From Nocardia vaccinii NBRC 15922 (GTDB lineage Bacteria; Actinomycetota; Actinomycetes; Mycobacteriales; Mycobacteriaceae): 44,376 nucleotides of DNA. The notes below the pieces were generated by a model. That model was not told the DNA's origin. It worked only from the letters and a program-made list of their open reading frames with translations, and did not search any database. Shown here piece by piece: positions 34,970-44,228 of this stretch (position 1 is its first letter; each line of letters opens with the position of its first letter). The DNA is taken from the NCBI RefSeq assembly GCF_001613305.1, contig NZ_BDCC01000045.1:1-44376 (forward strand). Direction: 5' to 3'. Both the position numbers and the translations under genes were made by a program.

Positions 34970-37900
34970 GCGGGCGCCCCGGCCAGCTGCGCGGCCAGCA
35001 GCGGGCCGATGATCGGCACCACATCGGAATTGGTGAGCTGGGCGTGCACGGCCGGTACGGGGTGCTCGATCAGCGCACCGGTCACATACGGCCGCCACAG
35101 GTCCGCACCGAGCGATGCGGTCACCCCGCGGGTAGCCGAGAAGTACAGCAGATCACCGTCGTATACGCCCGGACGGTAGCCGTGCGACAGGCGCACGCAT
35201 GCGACATAACCGCGATGCAGCCGGGTCAGTTGTGCCGCGGTCAGACCCGCGCCGAAACTAGGCCCGGCGGAAGCCAATTCGGCCGCTGCCTCGGCGGCGG
35301 TGAGATCGGCGAGCGCATCACCGTCCTCGGGCTCGTCACCGAGCAGATGGGTGAGCAGATCACGCATCCGGGGCGTCGGCGGAGGTGGCGAGCCCGCCGG
35401 AAAGACGATGCTGTCCAACATGGCCAGAACCGCTACGGCACAACCGCGTTCACGCAATCGCACGGCGACGGCATGGGCGATCTGACCACCGAGCGACCAA
35501 CCCAGCAGATGGTACGGACCCTGCGGCTGAATCCGGAGTATGTGCGCCACGTAGCGCTCGGCGAGATCATCGATCGTGACGGCCGCATCCGGTTCGCCCT
35601 CCGGGGTGAGCCCCTGGAGGCCGAAGACCGGACGATCGGTGACGTATCGCGCCAGTCCGGCATAACACCAGGCCAGCGGCACCGCGGAATGAATGCAGAA
35701 CAACGGCGGCGCGGCGCCGCCACGGCGCAGTTCGAGGACCGCGTCGAGCCCGTCCTCGGTCTCCGGGCCGCCCCGATGACCGGCGATCCGCTCGGCCAGC
35801 TCGGCGACGGTCGGGCCGGTATACAACCACCGCACCGTCACCGGCGCACCCGTCGCCGCGGCCAGATCGGCCGAGAGCGTCACCCCCAGCAGCGAATTGC
35901 CGCCCAATTCGAAGAAATCGTCGTCCAGACCGACCTGCGGCACTTCCAGCGCGGTGGCGAAGCGCTCGGCAACCCTTTGTTGCAGAGCCGTTTCCGGTGC
36001 GTGATAGGGGCGGCTCACCGGATCCGGGACCACGAGTGCGGCCCGGTCCACCTTGCCGTGTGCGGTGACCGGAAGCCGGTCCAGGCTGACCAGTTGCGCG
36101 GGCACCATGGCCGGGGGCAATACCTCGCGCAGGTTCGCGATGATCGCCGCGGCGTCGGCGTCGGCTCCCCGGGCCACAACGACATAGCCGATCAGCCGAG
36201 GTCCCGAAGGTCCGTCGGCGACGGTCACCGCCGCCTGCGCCACCTGCGGCGAGGCGGTCAGCGCGGCCTCGACCTCGGCGGGTTCGATCCGCCGTCCGCG
36301 CACGCTGAGCTGCTCGTCGGCACGGCCGAGGAATTCCAGCGTCAGATCCACTTCCGCGCGTACGAGATCCCCTGTGCGATAGAGACGTTCACCCGAATGA
36401 AAGGGATCGGCGACGAATCGTTCGGCCGTCGCCCCCGGTCTGCCCAGATATCCCTGTGCGACACCGGGACCGCCGAGATACAGTTCGCCGCGGGTGCCCG
36501 GCGGCACCGGGCGCAGGGCGGGATCGAGCACCAGCGCCCGCACGCCCGGCAGCGCCCGCCCGATCGTCACCGGACCGCTGGCACGCAACGCCTCGGATTG
36601 GGTCGCCATCACCGTGGTCTCGGTCGGCCCGTACCCGTTGAACAGACGCAGCGGGGTCGCCCAGCGGCGCGCGAGTTCGGGCGGGCAGATCTCCCCGCCC
36701 ACCACCGCCACGCACAGACGGGGCACCTGATGCGGCTCGAGCGTCGCCAATACCGCTGGTGTGGTGAGGAAATGGGTGATCGCCGCGCTGTTCAGCAGAT
36801 CCGCCAGTTCCCGTCCGGCGATCACCGACGGCGGTTCGATCACCAGCCGGGCGCCCGCCGCGAAGGCCGCGAGCAGTTCGAGCAGATGCGCGTCGAAAGA
36901 GGGCGCGTGCGCGTGCAGAACACGCGAATCGCGGTTCACGCCATAGTGTTCGACCAGATGGTCGCTCAGCGCCCCCAGACCCTCGTGGCCGACGACGACG
37001 CCCTTCGGCGTTCCGCTGGTACCCGAGGTGTAGATCAGATAGGCCGGATGCCGCACGTGCAGCGGACGTCGCCGATCGGCATCCGAGACCGGATGGCCGT
37101 CGCGTCGCTCGACGCGCGCCACGGTCGCGGGATCGTCCAACACCAGCCAGTCCACCTCAGCGGGCAGCTCATCGCGCACGGCTTGCACCGTAATCCCCAG
37201 GCGTGCACCGGAATCCGCCGCTATCGCCGCGATCCGCCGAGCCGGGTCGGCCGGGTCGACCGGGACGAAGGCCGCACCGGTCCTGGTCACCGCGCAGACC
37301 GCGAGCACCGATTCCATCGACCGAGGCACGGCCGTCATCACGAAAACTCCGGGCCCCGCGCCGAATTCGATCATCTCGCGCGTCCAGCGGTCGCACAGCC
37401 GGTCCCATTCGCGGCCGGTCCAGGTGCGCGCACCCGCCTGCACCGCGATCCGGTCGGGCGCACCCCGGAAGCGCAGCAGATCCGCCAGCACGCGGTCCGC
37501 GCGAACCGGCGGAACCTCCGGCGGCACCCGCGGCTCGTCCAGCGTGCGGACGACGCGATCCGGCCCGGCGGCAAGGAATCGGTCGAAGTAGTCGAGGAAT
37601 CGCTGATGATGCCAGGTCAGCGCCGCTTCGGAGTACAGCGCCGGATTGGCCTGCATGCCGATGGTGGCGCTGTGTTCATCGGCTCCGAGCTGATAGCCGT
37701 TGACGAGCAAATCCTCCACCGGCCCCAGCGACAACAGCCGCACCTGACCGGTCACTCCGCCCATTCGCAGCGGTTCGACGAAGCCGAGCACGTTGAGCAC
37801 CGGGCCGAAACCGCCTCGGGCCACCTGTGATTCGCCGCGATCACGCTGCATGTCCTCGTACCGATAACGCTGATGGCGCAGGGCGCCGATCACCCGGGTC

Positions 37901-38856
37901 CGGACCTGACCGAGCATCTCGTGCACCGTCAGGTCGCCGATGCCGTTGAGCCGCAACGGAACCACATTCGACACCGAACCCGCCGATCGGCGCAGCGCCG
38001 CGGTCGGCCGGGCCGCGACCGGTAGCGACAGCATCACCTCGTCGACCCCGAGGGCTGCGGCCAGATAGCAGGACATGGCGGTGACGACCAATTCGGCGAA
38101 GCTGGCGCCGGTCCGCTCGCGCACGGCGGCAAGGTGTTCCGCGGTCGCGCCGGACAGCATCGCATCGACGCGGTGCGGGTGCGGCGCGGGGGTGGCCGAA
38201 CGTCCCGCGAGCCCGGCCGCGTACAGCGGGCCGGACAGTTGCTCACGCCAGTACTCGCGGTCCGCGTCCGCCCGCACGGAGTTCTGGTACGCGCGTTCGT
38301 CTTCCAGTAGTTCCGGTATGGTCATGGGCCGCCGTCGGTCCGAGACCGATTGTGCGGCAGAAGTTTCCTTGTTCGCATACAGTTCGGCCGTGCGACGCAG
38401 GATCGCCGCGGCCCCGACGCCGTCGAGCACCATGTGATGGCTGCGCAGATACAGCAGGTGCCGCCCCGCATTCACCCGGTAAACATTCGCCACGGTGATC
38501 GGCCCCGCGACCAGATCGACCGGTGCGCCATGGTCTTGTTCCATCGCCGCGCGGGCCGCGCCGACCGGATCGGGATGATCGACGAGGTCGTGCACGGGCA
38601 CGGCGCCGAATGCGTCGGGGTCCAGGATCTGCCGCGGCCCACCCGGCCCCGGAACGAATCGCACATGCGGGGACTGCAATTCCCACGCCGCGCGCGCTAT
38701 CGCGGACCGCAGCACCTCCAGGTCGAGCGGTCCGGTCAGATCCAGGTACATGGCAACGGTATTGGGCACGTCCGGATACAGCTGCTGAGCCACCCACCAG
38801 CGCAATTGGGCGGCCGACAGCGGGAATTCACCGATGCCGATCCCGGCTGACCGCAC
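34966..38856 (-). CDS. Single-module NRPS (C-A-PCP-TE)
   Basis: 1296 aa. Condensation domain with intact HHMVLDG (His140-141); adenylation domain with YTSGTSGTPKG (about 609), NGYGPTETTV, YRTGDL and a late Lys935; carrier domain Ser988 in GGNSLLG; thioesterase nucleophile Ser1121 in GWSLGG. A hand-aligned specificity code is D-A-L-L-V-G-G-V-M-K; I do not assign a substrate. An N-terminal C domain on a lone module suggests an acyl starter joined to one amino acid, then TE release. The GTG start is preferred over an ATG 14 codons upstream because GAGGAG sits 5 nt before it. No MbtH gene nearby. Confidence 0.93.
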   Translation of the reverse strand: MRSAGIGIGEFPLSAAQLRWWVAQQLYPDVPNTVAMYLDLTGPLDLEVLRSAIARAAWELQSPHVRFVPGPGGPRQILDPDAFGAVPVHDLVDHPDPVGAARAAMEQDHGAPVDLVAGPITVANVYRVNAGRHLLYLRSHHMVLDGVGAAAILRRTAELYANKETSAAQSVSDRRRPMTIPELLEDERAYQNSVRADADREYWREQLSGPLYAAGLAGRSATPAPHPHRVDAMLSGATAEHLAAVRERTGASFAELVVTAMSCYLAAALGVDEVMLSLPVAARPTAALRRSAGSVSNVVPLRLNGIGDLTVHEMLGQVRTRVIGALRHQRYRYEDMQRDRGESQVARGGFGPVLNVLGFVEPLRMGGVTGQVRLLSLGPVEDLLVNGYQLGADEHSATIGMQANPALYSEAALTWHHQRFLDYFDRFLAAGPDRVVRTLDEPRVPPEVPPVRADRVLADLLRFRGAPDRIAVQAGARTWTGREWDRLCDRWTREMIEFGAGPGVFVMTAVPRSMESVLAVCAVTRTGAAFVPVDPADPARRIAAIAADSGARLGITVQAVRDELPAEVDWLVLDDPATVARVERRDGHPVSDADRRRPLHVRHPAYLIYTSGTSGTPKGVVVGHEGLGALSDHLVEHYGVNRDSRVLHAHAPSFDAHLLELLAAFAAGARLVIEPPSVIAGRELADLLNSAAITHFLTTPAVLATLEPHQVPRLCVAVVGGEICPPELARRWATPLRLFNGYGPTETTVMATQSEALRASGPVTIGRALPGVRALVLDPALRPVPPGTRGELYLGGPGVAQGYLGRPGATAERFVADPFHSGERLYRTGDLVRAEVDLTLEFLGRADEQLSVRGRRIEPAEVEAALTASPQVAQAAVTVADGPSGPRLIGYVVVARGADADAAAIIANLREVLPPAMVPAQLVSLDRLPVTAHGKVDRAALVVPDPVSRPYHAPETALQQRVAERFATALEVPQVGLDDDFFELGGNSLLGVTLSADLAAATGAPVTVRWLYTGPTVAELAERIAGHRGGPETEDGLDAVLELRRGGAAPPLFCIHSAVPLAWCYAGLARYVTDRPVFGLQGLTPEGEPDAAVTIDDLAERYVAHILRIQPQGPYHLLGWSLGGQIAHAVAVRLRERGCAVAVLAMLDSIVFPAGSPPPPTPRMRDLLTHLLGDEPEDGDALADLTAAEAAAELASAGPSFGAGLTAAQLTRLHRGYVACVRLSHGYRPGVYDGDLLYFSATRGVTASLGADLWRPYVTGALIEHPVPAVHAQLTNSDVVPIIGPLLAAQLAGAPA

Positions 38857-39016
38857 TCGAACTCCTCGTATCCCGACCCATTGGACGATTCTGGGCAAAC
38901 CTACGGCATTCGTCGCGATGTACGCGAGTAATCCGGGCGGGTCATTCGTTTCCAGGACAGCATCGGCCGCATCCGGATACCGGATGCGGCCGGGTGGAAT
39001 ATCGCTCCGCGCGTGC

Positions 39017-39463
39017 TCAGCCGCGCTCGCTCGCCTCCCGCAGGCCCCGCAGATCGATCTTGGACATACCGTTCAGCGCAGCGCCCACCGCGGCGGCGTG
39101 CGCACCGCCCAGCAGGACCGGCAATTCGGACGGTACGACCTGCCAGGACAGCCCGTGCCGATCGGTCAGCCACCCGCAGGGGCCGGGCTTGCCACCCGCG
39201 GTCAGGGCCGCCCACAGCCGATCGACCTCCTCCTGACCGTCCACGACGACCTGAATGGACACGGCGTCGGTGTGCGGATGCCCGGGACCCCCGTTCATCA
39301 GCGTGACCGCGTGACCGGCCAACTCGAGCGTCACGACGAAAACCGAACCGTCCTCGTGACGGGTGATTCCGGTAATACGCGAGCCCGGAACCGTCGCGGT
39401 GTAGAACTCGGCGGCCTGCTCGGCCTCGCTGTCGAACCAGATGAAGGTGCTGACGCTGGTCAT
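39017..39463 (-). CDS. PhnB/VOC-family protein
   Basis: 148 aa single VOC fold of the PhnB/3-demethylubiquinone methyltransferase-like type: FIWFDSEAEQAAEFYTATVP, VVTLELAGHAVTLMNGGPG and CGWLTDRHGLSWQVVP are the family blocks. Function unknown. ATG start with GAGGAG at 6-nt spacing. The final residues (LNGMSKIDLRGL) resemble the common trailing helix of this group. Confidence 0.9.
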   Translation of the reverse strand: MTSVSTFIWFDSEAEQAAEFYTATVPGSRITGITRHEDGSVFVVTLELAGHAVTLMNGGPGHPHTDAVSIQVVVDGQEEVDRLWAALTAGGKPGPCGWLTDRHGLSWQVVPSELPVLLGGAHAAAVGAALNGMSKIDLRGLREASERG

Positions 39464-39560
39464 GATGTGCTCCTCGGGACGATGTGAACCTGCTGTCATC
39501 CTTCGGTCGGAGCCGCCCGGCCCGATTCGACACATCCTCGCCGATCCCCCAGAGTTCTTT

Positions 39561-40394
39561 TCACACCCCGCACAACCGGTCCAGCGCCGACTGACTCTCC
39601 TGGTCGGCCGCCCGGTAGATCACCAGCCGCTGATCCGGATCCTGCAACGGCATCAGCACCTCGAATTGCACGGCCATCCGGCCGACCTCCGGATGCCGCA
39701 GCACCTTGACGCCGCGCCCGTTCACCCGCACATCGCGCTGATCCCACATGGTCGCGAATTCCGTATCGGCAGCGATGAATTCGGCGATCAGATCGGCCAG
39801 CACCTGATCCTCGGGATGGGCGGCCCAGGCCGCACGCAGATCCGCGATCCCTTCGCGCAGAATGGTTTCCCGGTCGACGTAGAACCCATCCCGCATCCGC
39901 GGATGCATCAGGCACATCCACATCGAATTGCGCTGACGCGGCGGCAACTTCTCGAAATCCACCAGCACGCGCGACATTTCGTGATTCCACGCCAGAATGT
40001 CGTAGCGGTGGTTGACCAGCATCGCCGGCAGCGGCGCGAGATCCGCCACCAACCGGATCAGCGCCGGGTCGGCGGTGGTCGCGGGCTTATCGATCACCGG
40101 TGCGCGCTGCTGCGCCAGATCGAACAGATAGGCGCGTTCATCGGGCGCCAATCGCAACGCACGGGCCAGCGCCTCGAGCACCTCGGCCGAGGGGCGCAGG
40201 CCGCGGCCCTGTTCCAACCGCACCACATAGTCGGTGCTGACCCCGGCCAGTTCAGCGACCTCCTCGCGACGCAGGCCCGGGGTGCGCCGGGACTGCCGGC
40301 GCTGTGGCAGGCCGAAATCGCGCGGGTCCAGACGTTCGCGCCGGGCACGCAGAAATGCGGCCAGTTCCTGGGTGGTGTCCACGGTGTGCGTCAT
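39561..40394 (-). CDS. XRE-family regulator with MmyB-like ligand domain
   Basis: 277 aa. An N-terminal helix-turn-helix (TPGLRREEVAELAGVSTDYVVRLEQGRG) is followed by the MmyB-type C-terminal domain with LVNHRYDILAWN and a central conserved block. Such regulators often control a divergent oxidoreductase, here the aldo/keto reductase. ATG start used; a GTG two codons upstream is possible. Ligand unknown. Confidence 0.92.
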   Translation of the reverse strand: MTHTVDTTQELAAFLRARRERLDPRDFGLPQRRQSRRTPGLRREEVAELAGVSTDYVVRLEQGRGLRPSAEVLEALARALRLAPDERAYLFDLAQQRAPVIDKPATTADPALIRLVADLAPLPAMLVNHRYDILAWNHEMSRVLVDFEKLPPRQRNSMWMCLMHPRMRDGFYVDRETILREGIADLRAAWAAHPEDQVLADLIAEFIAADTEFATMWDQRDVRVNGRGVKVLRHPEVGRMAVQFEVLMPLQDPDQRLVIYRAADQESQSALDRLCGV

Positions 40395-40416
40395 CGCCAC
40401 CGATTTTACGGCCGGG

Positions 40417-40433
40417 TAGGACCGGCGTTCCTA
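40417..40433. promoter_or_regulatory. Inverted repeat between XRE regulator and aldo/keto reductase genes
   Basis: TAGGA and TCCTA 7 bp apart in the 119-bp divergent promoter region. A candidate operator for the XRE regulator; short arms make it weak evidence. Confidence 0.3.
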
Positions 40434-40513
40434 GGCAAAACCTTCCCTTAACCACGCCCGCCCCACGCAACAGACTGGTTCTCGACATCGGAACACGAGT
40501 ACAGGAGAACAAG

Positions 40514-41578
40514 ATGTCCCTCACCCTGGACACCTATCGGCTGCTGGGACGTTCCGGACTGCGGGTCTCCCCGCTGGCCCTGGGAACGATGACCTTCGGC
40601 GCGGACTGGGGCTGGGGCGCCGACACCGACGACGCCCGCAAGCTGTTCGACCGCTACGTCGAGTTGGGCGGCAACTTCATCGACACCGCCAGCGCCTACA
40701 CCAACGGCAGCTCCGAACGTCTGCTCGGCGAATTCACCCGCGACAACCGCGACCGTCTGGTGCTGGCGACCAAGTACACGATGCTGCGCAATCCGACCGA
40801 TCCCAATTCCGGCGGCAACCACCGCAAGAGCATGGTCACCTCGGTGGAATCCAGTCTGCGACGGCTGAATACGGACTACATCGACCTGCTGTACCTGCAC
40901 GCCTGGGATTTCACGACGCCGGTCGAGGAAATCCTGCGCGGGATGGACGATCTGGTGCGCCAGGGCAAGGTGCTCTACGTCGCGATCTCCGACGCCCCCG
41001 CCTGGCAGGTCTCGCGCATGCAGGCCATCGCGGACCTGCGCGGCTGGTCACCGCTGATCGGGTTGCAGATCGAATACAGCCTCGCCGAGCGCACCTCCGA
41101 ACGCGATCTGATCCCGATGGCGGCGGAGCTGGGCCTGGGTGTGATTCCGTGGTCGCCGCTGGCCAACGGCGTGCTCACCGGTAAGTACAGCGCCGCGGAC
41201 CTGCAGGGCGAGGCGATCACCTCACCGGAGGGCTCCCGCAAGAGCGTCGCACTGGCCCAGGGTTCGCTGACCGAACGCAGCCTGCGCATCGCACAGGTCG
41301 TCCAGGAGGTCGCCGCGGATCTCGGCCGCACGCCCGCCCAGGTTGCCCTCGCCTGGACGCTGCGGAACCCGGCGGTCACCGCCCCGATCATCGGCGCACG
41401 CACACCCGATCAGCTCGAGGACAACTTCGGCGCCCTGGACGTCGAATTCGACCCCGGCCATCTGGCCCGCCTCGACCAGGTCAGCGCCATCGACCTCGGG
41501 TTCCCGCACAATATGCTCACCCGCGATATGACCCGCACCGTCATCCACGGTGACCTGAAGGTCCAGACCCGCGCCTGA
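40514..41578 (+). CDS. Aldo/keto reductase
   Basis: 354 aa NADPH-dependent TIM barrel. The catalytic tetrad is Asp57 and Tyr62 (FIDTASAY), Lys87 (LATKY) and His129 (LYLHAWD). The C-terminal GARTPDQLEDN binds the NADPH phosphate. Substrate unknown. ATG with AGGAGA upstream. Divergent from the XRE regulator, which probably controls it. Confidence 0.93.
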   Translation: MSLTLDTYRLLGRSGLRVSPLALGTMTFGADWGWGADTDDARKLFDRYVELGGNFIDTASAYTNGSSERLLGEFTRDNRDRLVLATKYTMLRNPTDPNSGGNHRKSMVTSVESSLRRLNTDYIDLLYLHAWDFTTPVEEILRGMDDLVRQGKVLYVAISDAPAWQVSRMQAIADLRGWSPLIGLQIEYSLAERTSERDLIPMAAELGLGVIPWSPLANGVLTGKYSAADLQGEAITSPEGSRKSVALAQGSLTERSLRIAQVVQEVAADLGRTPAQVALAWTLRNPAVTAPIIGARTPDQLEDNFGALDVEFDPGHLARLDQVSAIDLGFPHNMLTRDMTRTVIHGDLKVQTRA

Positions 41579-41804
41579 GGATCCATCGGTTCCGTACCCC
41601 GCGCGCCTTCCGCTCCGGCAGACCGTGCGCGGAGTACCACCGCATTCACCGAGTGCGGCAGAGCACCGCGCACTCCATCGGCTCGGACCTGCCCACGTAG
41701 CCCTCACAGCCGAGGGCGGCGAGTGGAGATGACACCCGTCCGACGCGCACATCGGATTTCTTCGGCCTCGGACAACACCGTTCGGGGCACGCCGCACCCT
41801 GCGC

Positions 41805-42536
41805 TCACGCCGCGGTGCGCAGCAGATCCCGTACGGCGGTGTGGTATCGACTCGCCAGAAGCCGAACGACAGCGGGATGGATGCCGATGGGTTCGGCGAC
41901 GCCGTCCGCACCCGCGGTGTGCAGGCGCTGGTGGAACAGGCCGTGGGCGAGCAGATAGGAGGCGATGAAGACGCGCCGGGAGCCTGATTCACGAAGTTCC
42001 GCAACGACTTCCGGGACTCTCGGCGATCCGGTGGCGACGTAGGCGATCCGGGCGGAGGTGTCCAATTGCGCGGACAGCAGAGTCGCGGCCCGTCGAACGT
42101 CGCGGCGGGCTCGGGAATCCGAGGAACCGGCGGCCGCGAAGACCACGGCATCGCCGGGACGCCAACCGGCCGAACGCAATCGCATGCGCATCACCCGAGC
42201 CAAGGCGACGTCGGGCCCCATGGCCGGGGTGACCGAAACCGACGGATGTCCGCTCTCGGTGACCTCGCGCGGAACATCCTGGTACACATGGTATCCCGAG
42301 GCCAGAAAGGCCGGAATCACCACGGCCGGAACGGATTCCAGATTCCGCAACACCTCCGAGGGCGCCGGTCCGAGCACGTCGACGAAGGCCGTGCGCACCC
42401 GGGGCGCCGAGATATCCTCGGGCGCACCGTTTCCCCGCAGTTCACGCGATACCGCCTCGGCCAGGTCGCCGATCATCCGCACGCCGCGAGCGCTTCTGGT
42501 GCCATGCGCGACCAGCACCAGAGCGGGCGCGCTCAC
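41805..42536 (-). CDS. Sirohydrochlorin chelatase-like protein (CbiX/SirB type)
   Basis: 243 aa with two CbiX-like halves. LVLVAHGTRS at the N-terminus contains the metal-site His; the middle has AFLASGYHVYQDVP and the end FIASYLLAHGLFHQRL. In this position it would insert iron into sirohydrochlorin to make sirohaem for the nitrite reductase. The GTG start overlaps the stop of the preceding gene (GTGA); a second GTG one codon earlier is possible. Last gene of the nir operon. Confidence 0.9.
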   Translation of the reverse strand: MSAPALVLVAHGTRSARGVRMIGDLAEAVSRELRGNGAPEDISAPRVRTAFVDVLGPAPSEVLRNLESVPAVVIPAFLASGYHVYQDVPREVTESGHPSVSVTPAMGPDVALARVMRMRLRSAGWRPGDAVVFAAAGSSDSRARRDVRRAATLLSAQLDTSARIAYVATGSPRVPEVVAELRESGSRRVFIASYLLAHGLFHQRLHTAGADGVAEPIGIHPAVVRLLASRYHTAVRDLLRTAA

Positions 42537-43747
42537 CACACTCCCGCCAGCGGTGCCGGATGCGCCGGACGCCGCGGCACGGCGGACCCGGCGACGGGCG
42601 GACGCGGATTGTTGTCCACACACTCGGCCGGATCCATGGCCAGCCGATAACCCCGTTTCACCACGGTCTGAATGACTTTCGGCGCACCGAGTCCGGCGCG
42701 CAGTCGCGCGATCCCGGTCTCCACGGCATGAGTGTCCTCACCGCCGCCGGGCAGTGCGGCCAGCAGATCCCCCCGGGACACCACGCGGCCGGGCTGGCGA
42801 GCCAGCGCCCGCATCAGGGCCATCGGCGCGGGCGCGAGCTGACGTACTGTTCCATCGACCACGACACAACCACCGCGCACGCTGATTTCGTGTCCGGCGG
42901 CGTGAATCCGGTTGGCACGCCTGGGAAGTTCCTCCGCGACGTGCCGGGCCAGCGCACCCAGACGCGCTCGCGCGGGCATCGTGGTGCTCACACCGAGCTC
43001 CTCGAGCGGTGCGGCGGTGATCGATCCGACGCAGGCGGCCAATACCCGGGTCCGCAGCGCGTGCAGCACAGCCTCGAGCAGTCCGGTCTCCTTGGCTCGC
43101 ATGAGCATCGAAGCAGCCGCGGGCGCGCTGGTGAAGGTGATGCAATCCAGTCCGGCGGTGATGATCGACTCGATCAGCCGGTCCATCGGTCCCTGATCGT
43201 CCGGCGGGACCCAGCGATATACCGGCACGGGAACGACATCGGCCCCCGCGCAACGCAATACCTCACAGAAGTCGGGCACCGGCTCCCATTCCGTGGTCGC
43301 GCCGTGCAACTGCACCGCCACGCGCACGCCTTCCACACCCTCGGTGAGCAGATGATCGAGTACCTCGGCCGAGGATTCGGAGGCCGGAGACCACTCCTCG
43401 CGAAGTTCGGCGGCGCGGATGGCGCCCTTGGCCTTCGGCCCGCGGGCCAGCAGCCGGGTCGAGGCCAGCGTCGAACGCAACTCCTCGGCCAGACCCCAGC
43501 CCTCGGCGGCCTCCATCCAGCCGCGGAAGCCGATTCCGGTGGTGGCGACCGTGATCTGTGGCGGATCGACCGCCAATTGCCTTGTGACCCGCTCCAATTC
43601 GGTGTCATCCGCCAGCGGGATGATTCGAATGGCCGGGGCGGCAACGATAGTCGCGCCACGCCGGGTCAGGATCGTGGAGAGCTCATCGGCGCGCCGGGCG
43701 GCGGTGACGCCGACGGTGAATCCCTCCAGCGGGAGCTGTTCGTTCAT
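42533..43747 (-). CDS. Uroporphyrinogen-III synthase fused to a winged-helix DNA-binding domain
   Basis: 404 aa. Residues 1-280 resemble uroporphyrinogen-III synthase (GFTVGVTAARRADEL, TFTSAPAAASM). Residues 286-370 form a Trans_reg_C-type winged helix (LLAALPGGGEDTHAVETGIARLR, VVKRGYRLA). Mycobacteria have the same fusion next to the sirohaem chelatase. It may act as a regulator that senses tetrapyrrole rather than as a main-pathway enzyme. ATG overlaps the nirD stop (ATGA). A Pro/Ala-rich tail of about 25 residues follows. Confidence 0.9.
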   Translation of the reverse strand: MNEQLPLEGFTVGVTAARRADELSTILTRRGATIVAAPAIRIIPLADDTELERVTRQLAVDPPQITVATTGIGFRGWMEAAEGWGLAEELRSTLASTRLLARGPKAKGAIRAAELREEWSPASESSAEVLDHLLTEGVEGVRVAVQLHGATTEWEPVPDFCEVLRCAGADVVPVPVYRWVPPDDQGPMDRLIESIITAGLDCITFTSAPAAASMLMRAKETGLLEAVLHALRTRVLAACVGSITAAPLEELGVSTTMPARARLGALARHVAEELPRRANRIHAAGHEISVRGGCVVVDGTVRQLAPAPMALMRALARQPGRVVSRGDLLAALPGGGEDTHAVETGIARLRAGLGAPKVIQTVVKRGYRLAMDPAECVDNNPRPPVAGSAVPRRPAHPAPLAGVW

Positions 43748-44127
43748 GGGCAGTCCACCGGCTCGTTGGACACCGACACCAGCCCGTCGTCGACGCGGAC
43801 CGCGTAGACCGGCAGAGCAGCGGCAGCGTCGTCCAGGCAGTGGCCGTCCAGCAGCGAGAAAGCCTGCTTGAGCAGCGGCGAGGCCACCACAGGCACGCCG
43901 GCGCGGTCACCGACGATGCCGCGCGACATCACCGCCGCGCGCCCGAACGGGTCGACGTTGCCGACGGCGTGGATGGTGCCGCCGGGTAGCAGGAACAGTG
44001 CGGCCTGCCGGCCGCCCCCGAGCAGCACAGCAACACCACGGCCGGGAATCAGCCGGTCGAGCCGGCAGGCCCGGGTCCAGCCGGTCGTCACGACGGGGGC
44101 ATGTGCGGGTGTATCGATAACGGTCAT
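43744..44127 (-). CDS. nirD: Nitrite reductase small subunit NirD
   Basis: 127 aa Rieske-like fold. RLIPGRGVAVLLGGGRQAALFLL and AVGNVDPFGRAAVMSRGIVGD match NirD. As usual for NirD the iron-sulfur ligand Cys/His pairs of true Rieske proteins are missing. It partners NirB for NAD(P)H-dependent reduction of nitrite to ammonium in the cytoplasm. ATG with AGGAGAG upstream at 6-nt spacing. Confidence 0.93.
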   Translation of the reverse strand: MTVIDTPAHAPVVTTGWTRACRLDRLIPGRGVAVLLGGGRQAALFLLPGGTIHAVGNVDPFGRAAVMSRGIVGDRAGVPVVASPLLKQAFSLLDGHCLDDAAAALPVYAVRVDDGLVSVSNEPVDCP

Positions 44128-44228
44128 CGGTAACTCTCCTCCGAACGCCTTACCTATTGGTACCGGCGCACTGTTTCCGCGCGATTACGCGCCTATTTCC
44201 CATCCGTGGCAGCACTGCGAGTTCCGCC

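Noticed and set aside
35044..37830. A 928-codon open frame antisense to the NRPS gene
   Set aside because: Its product is His/Arg/Gly-rich with no family motif, and it mirrors the strong codon bias of the NRPS frame. It is a shadow.
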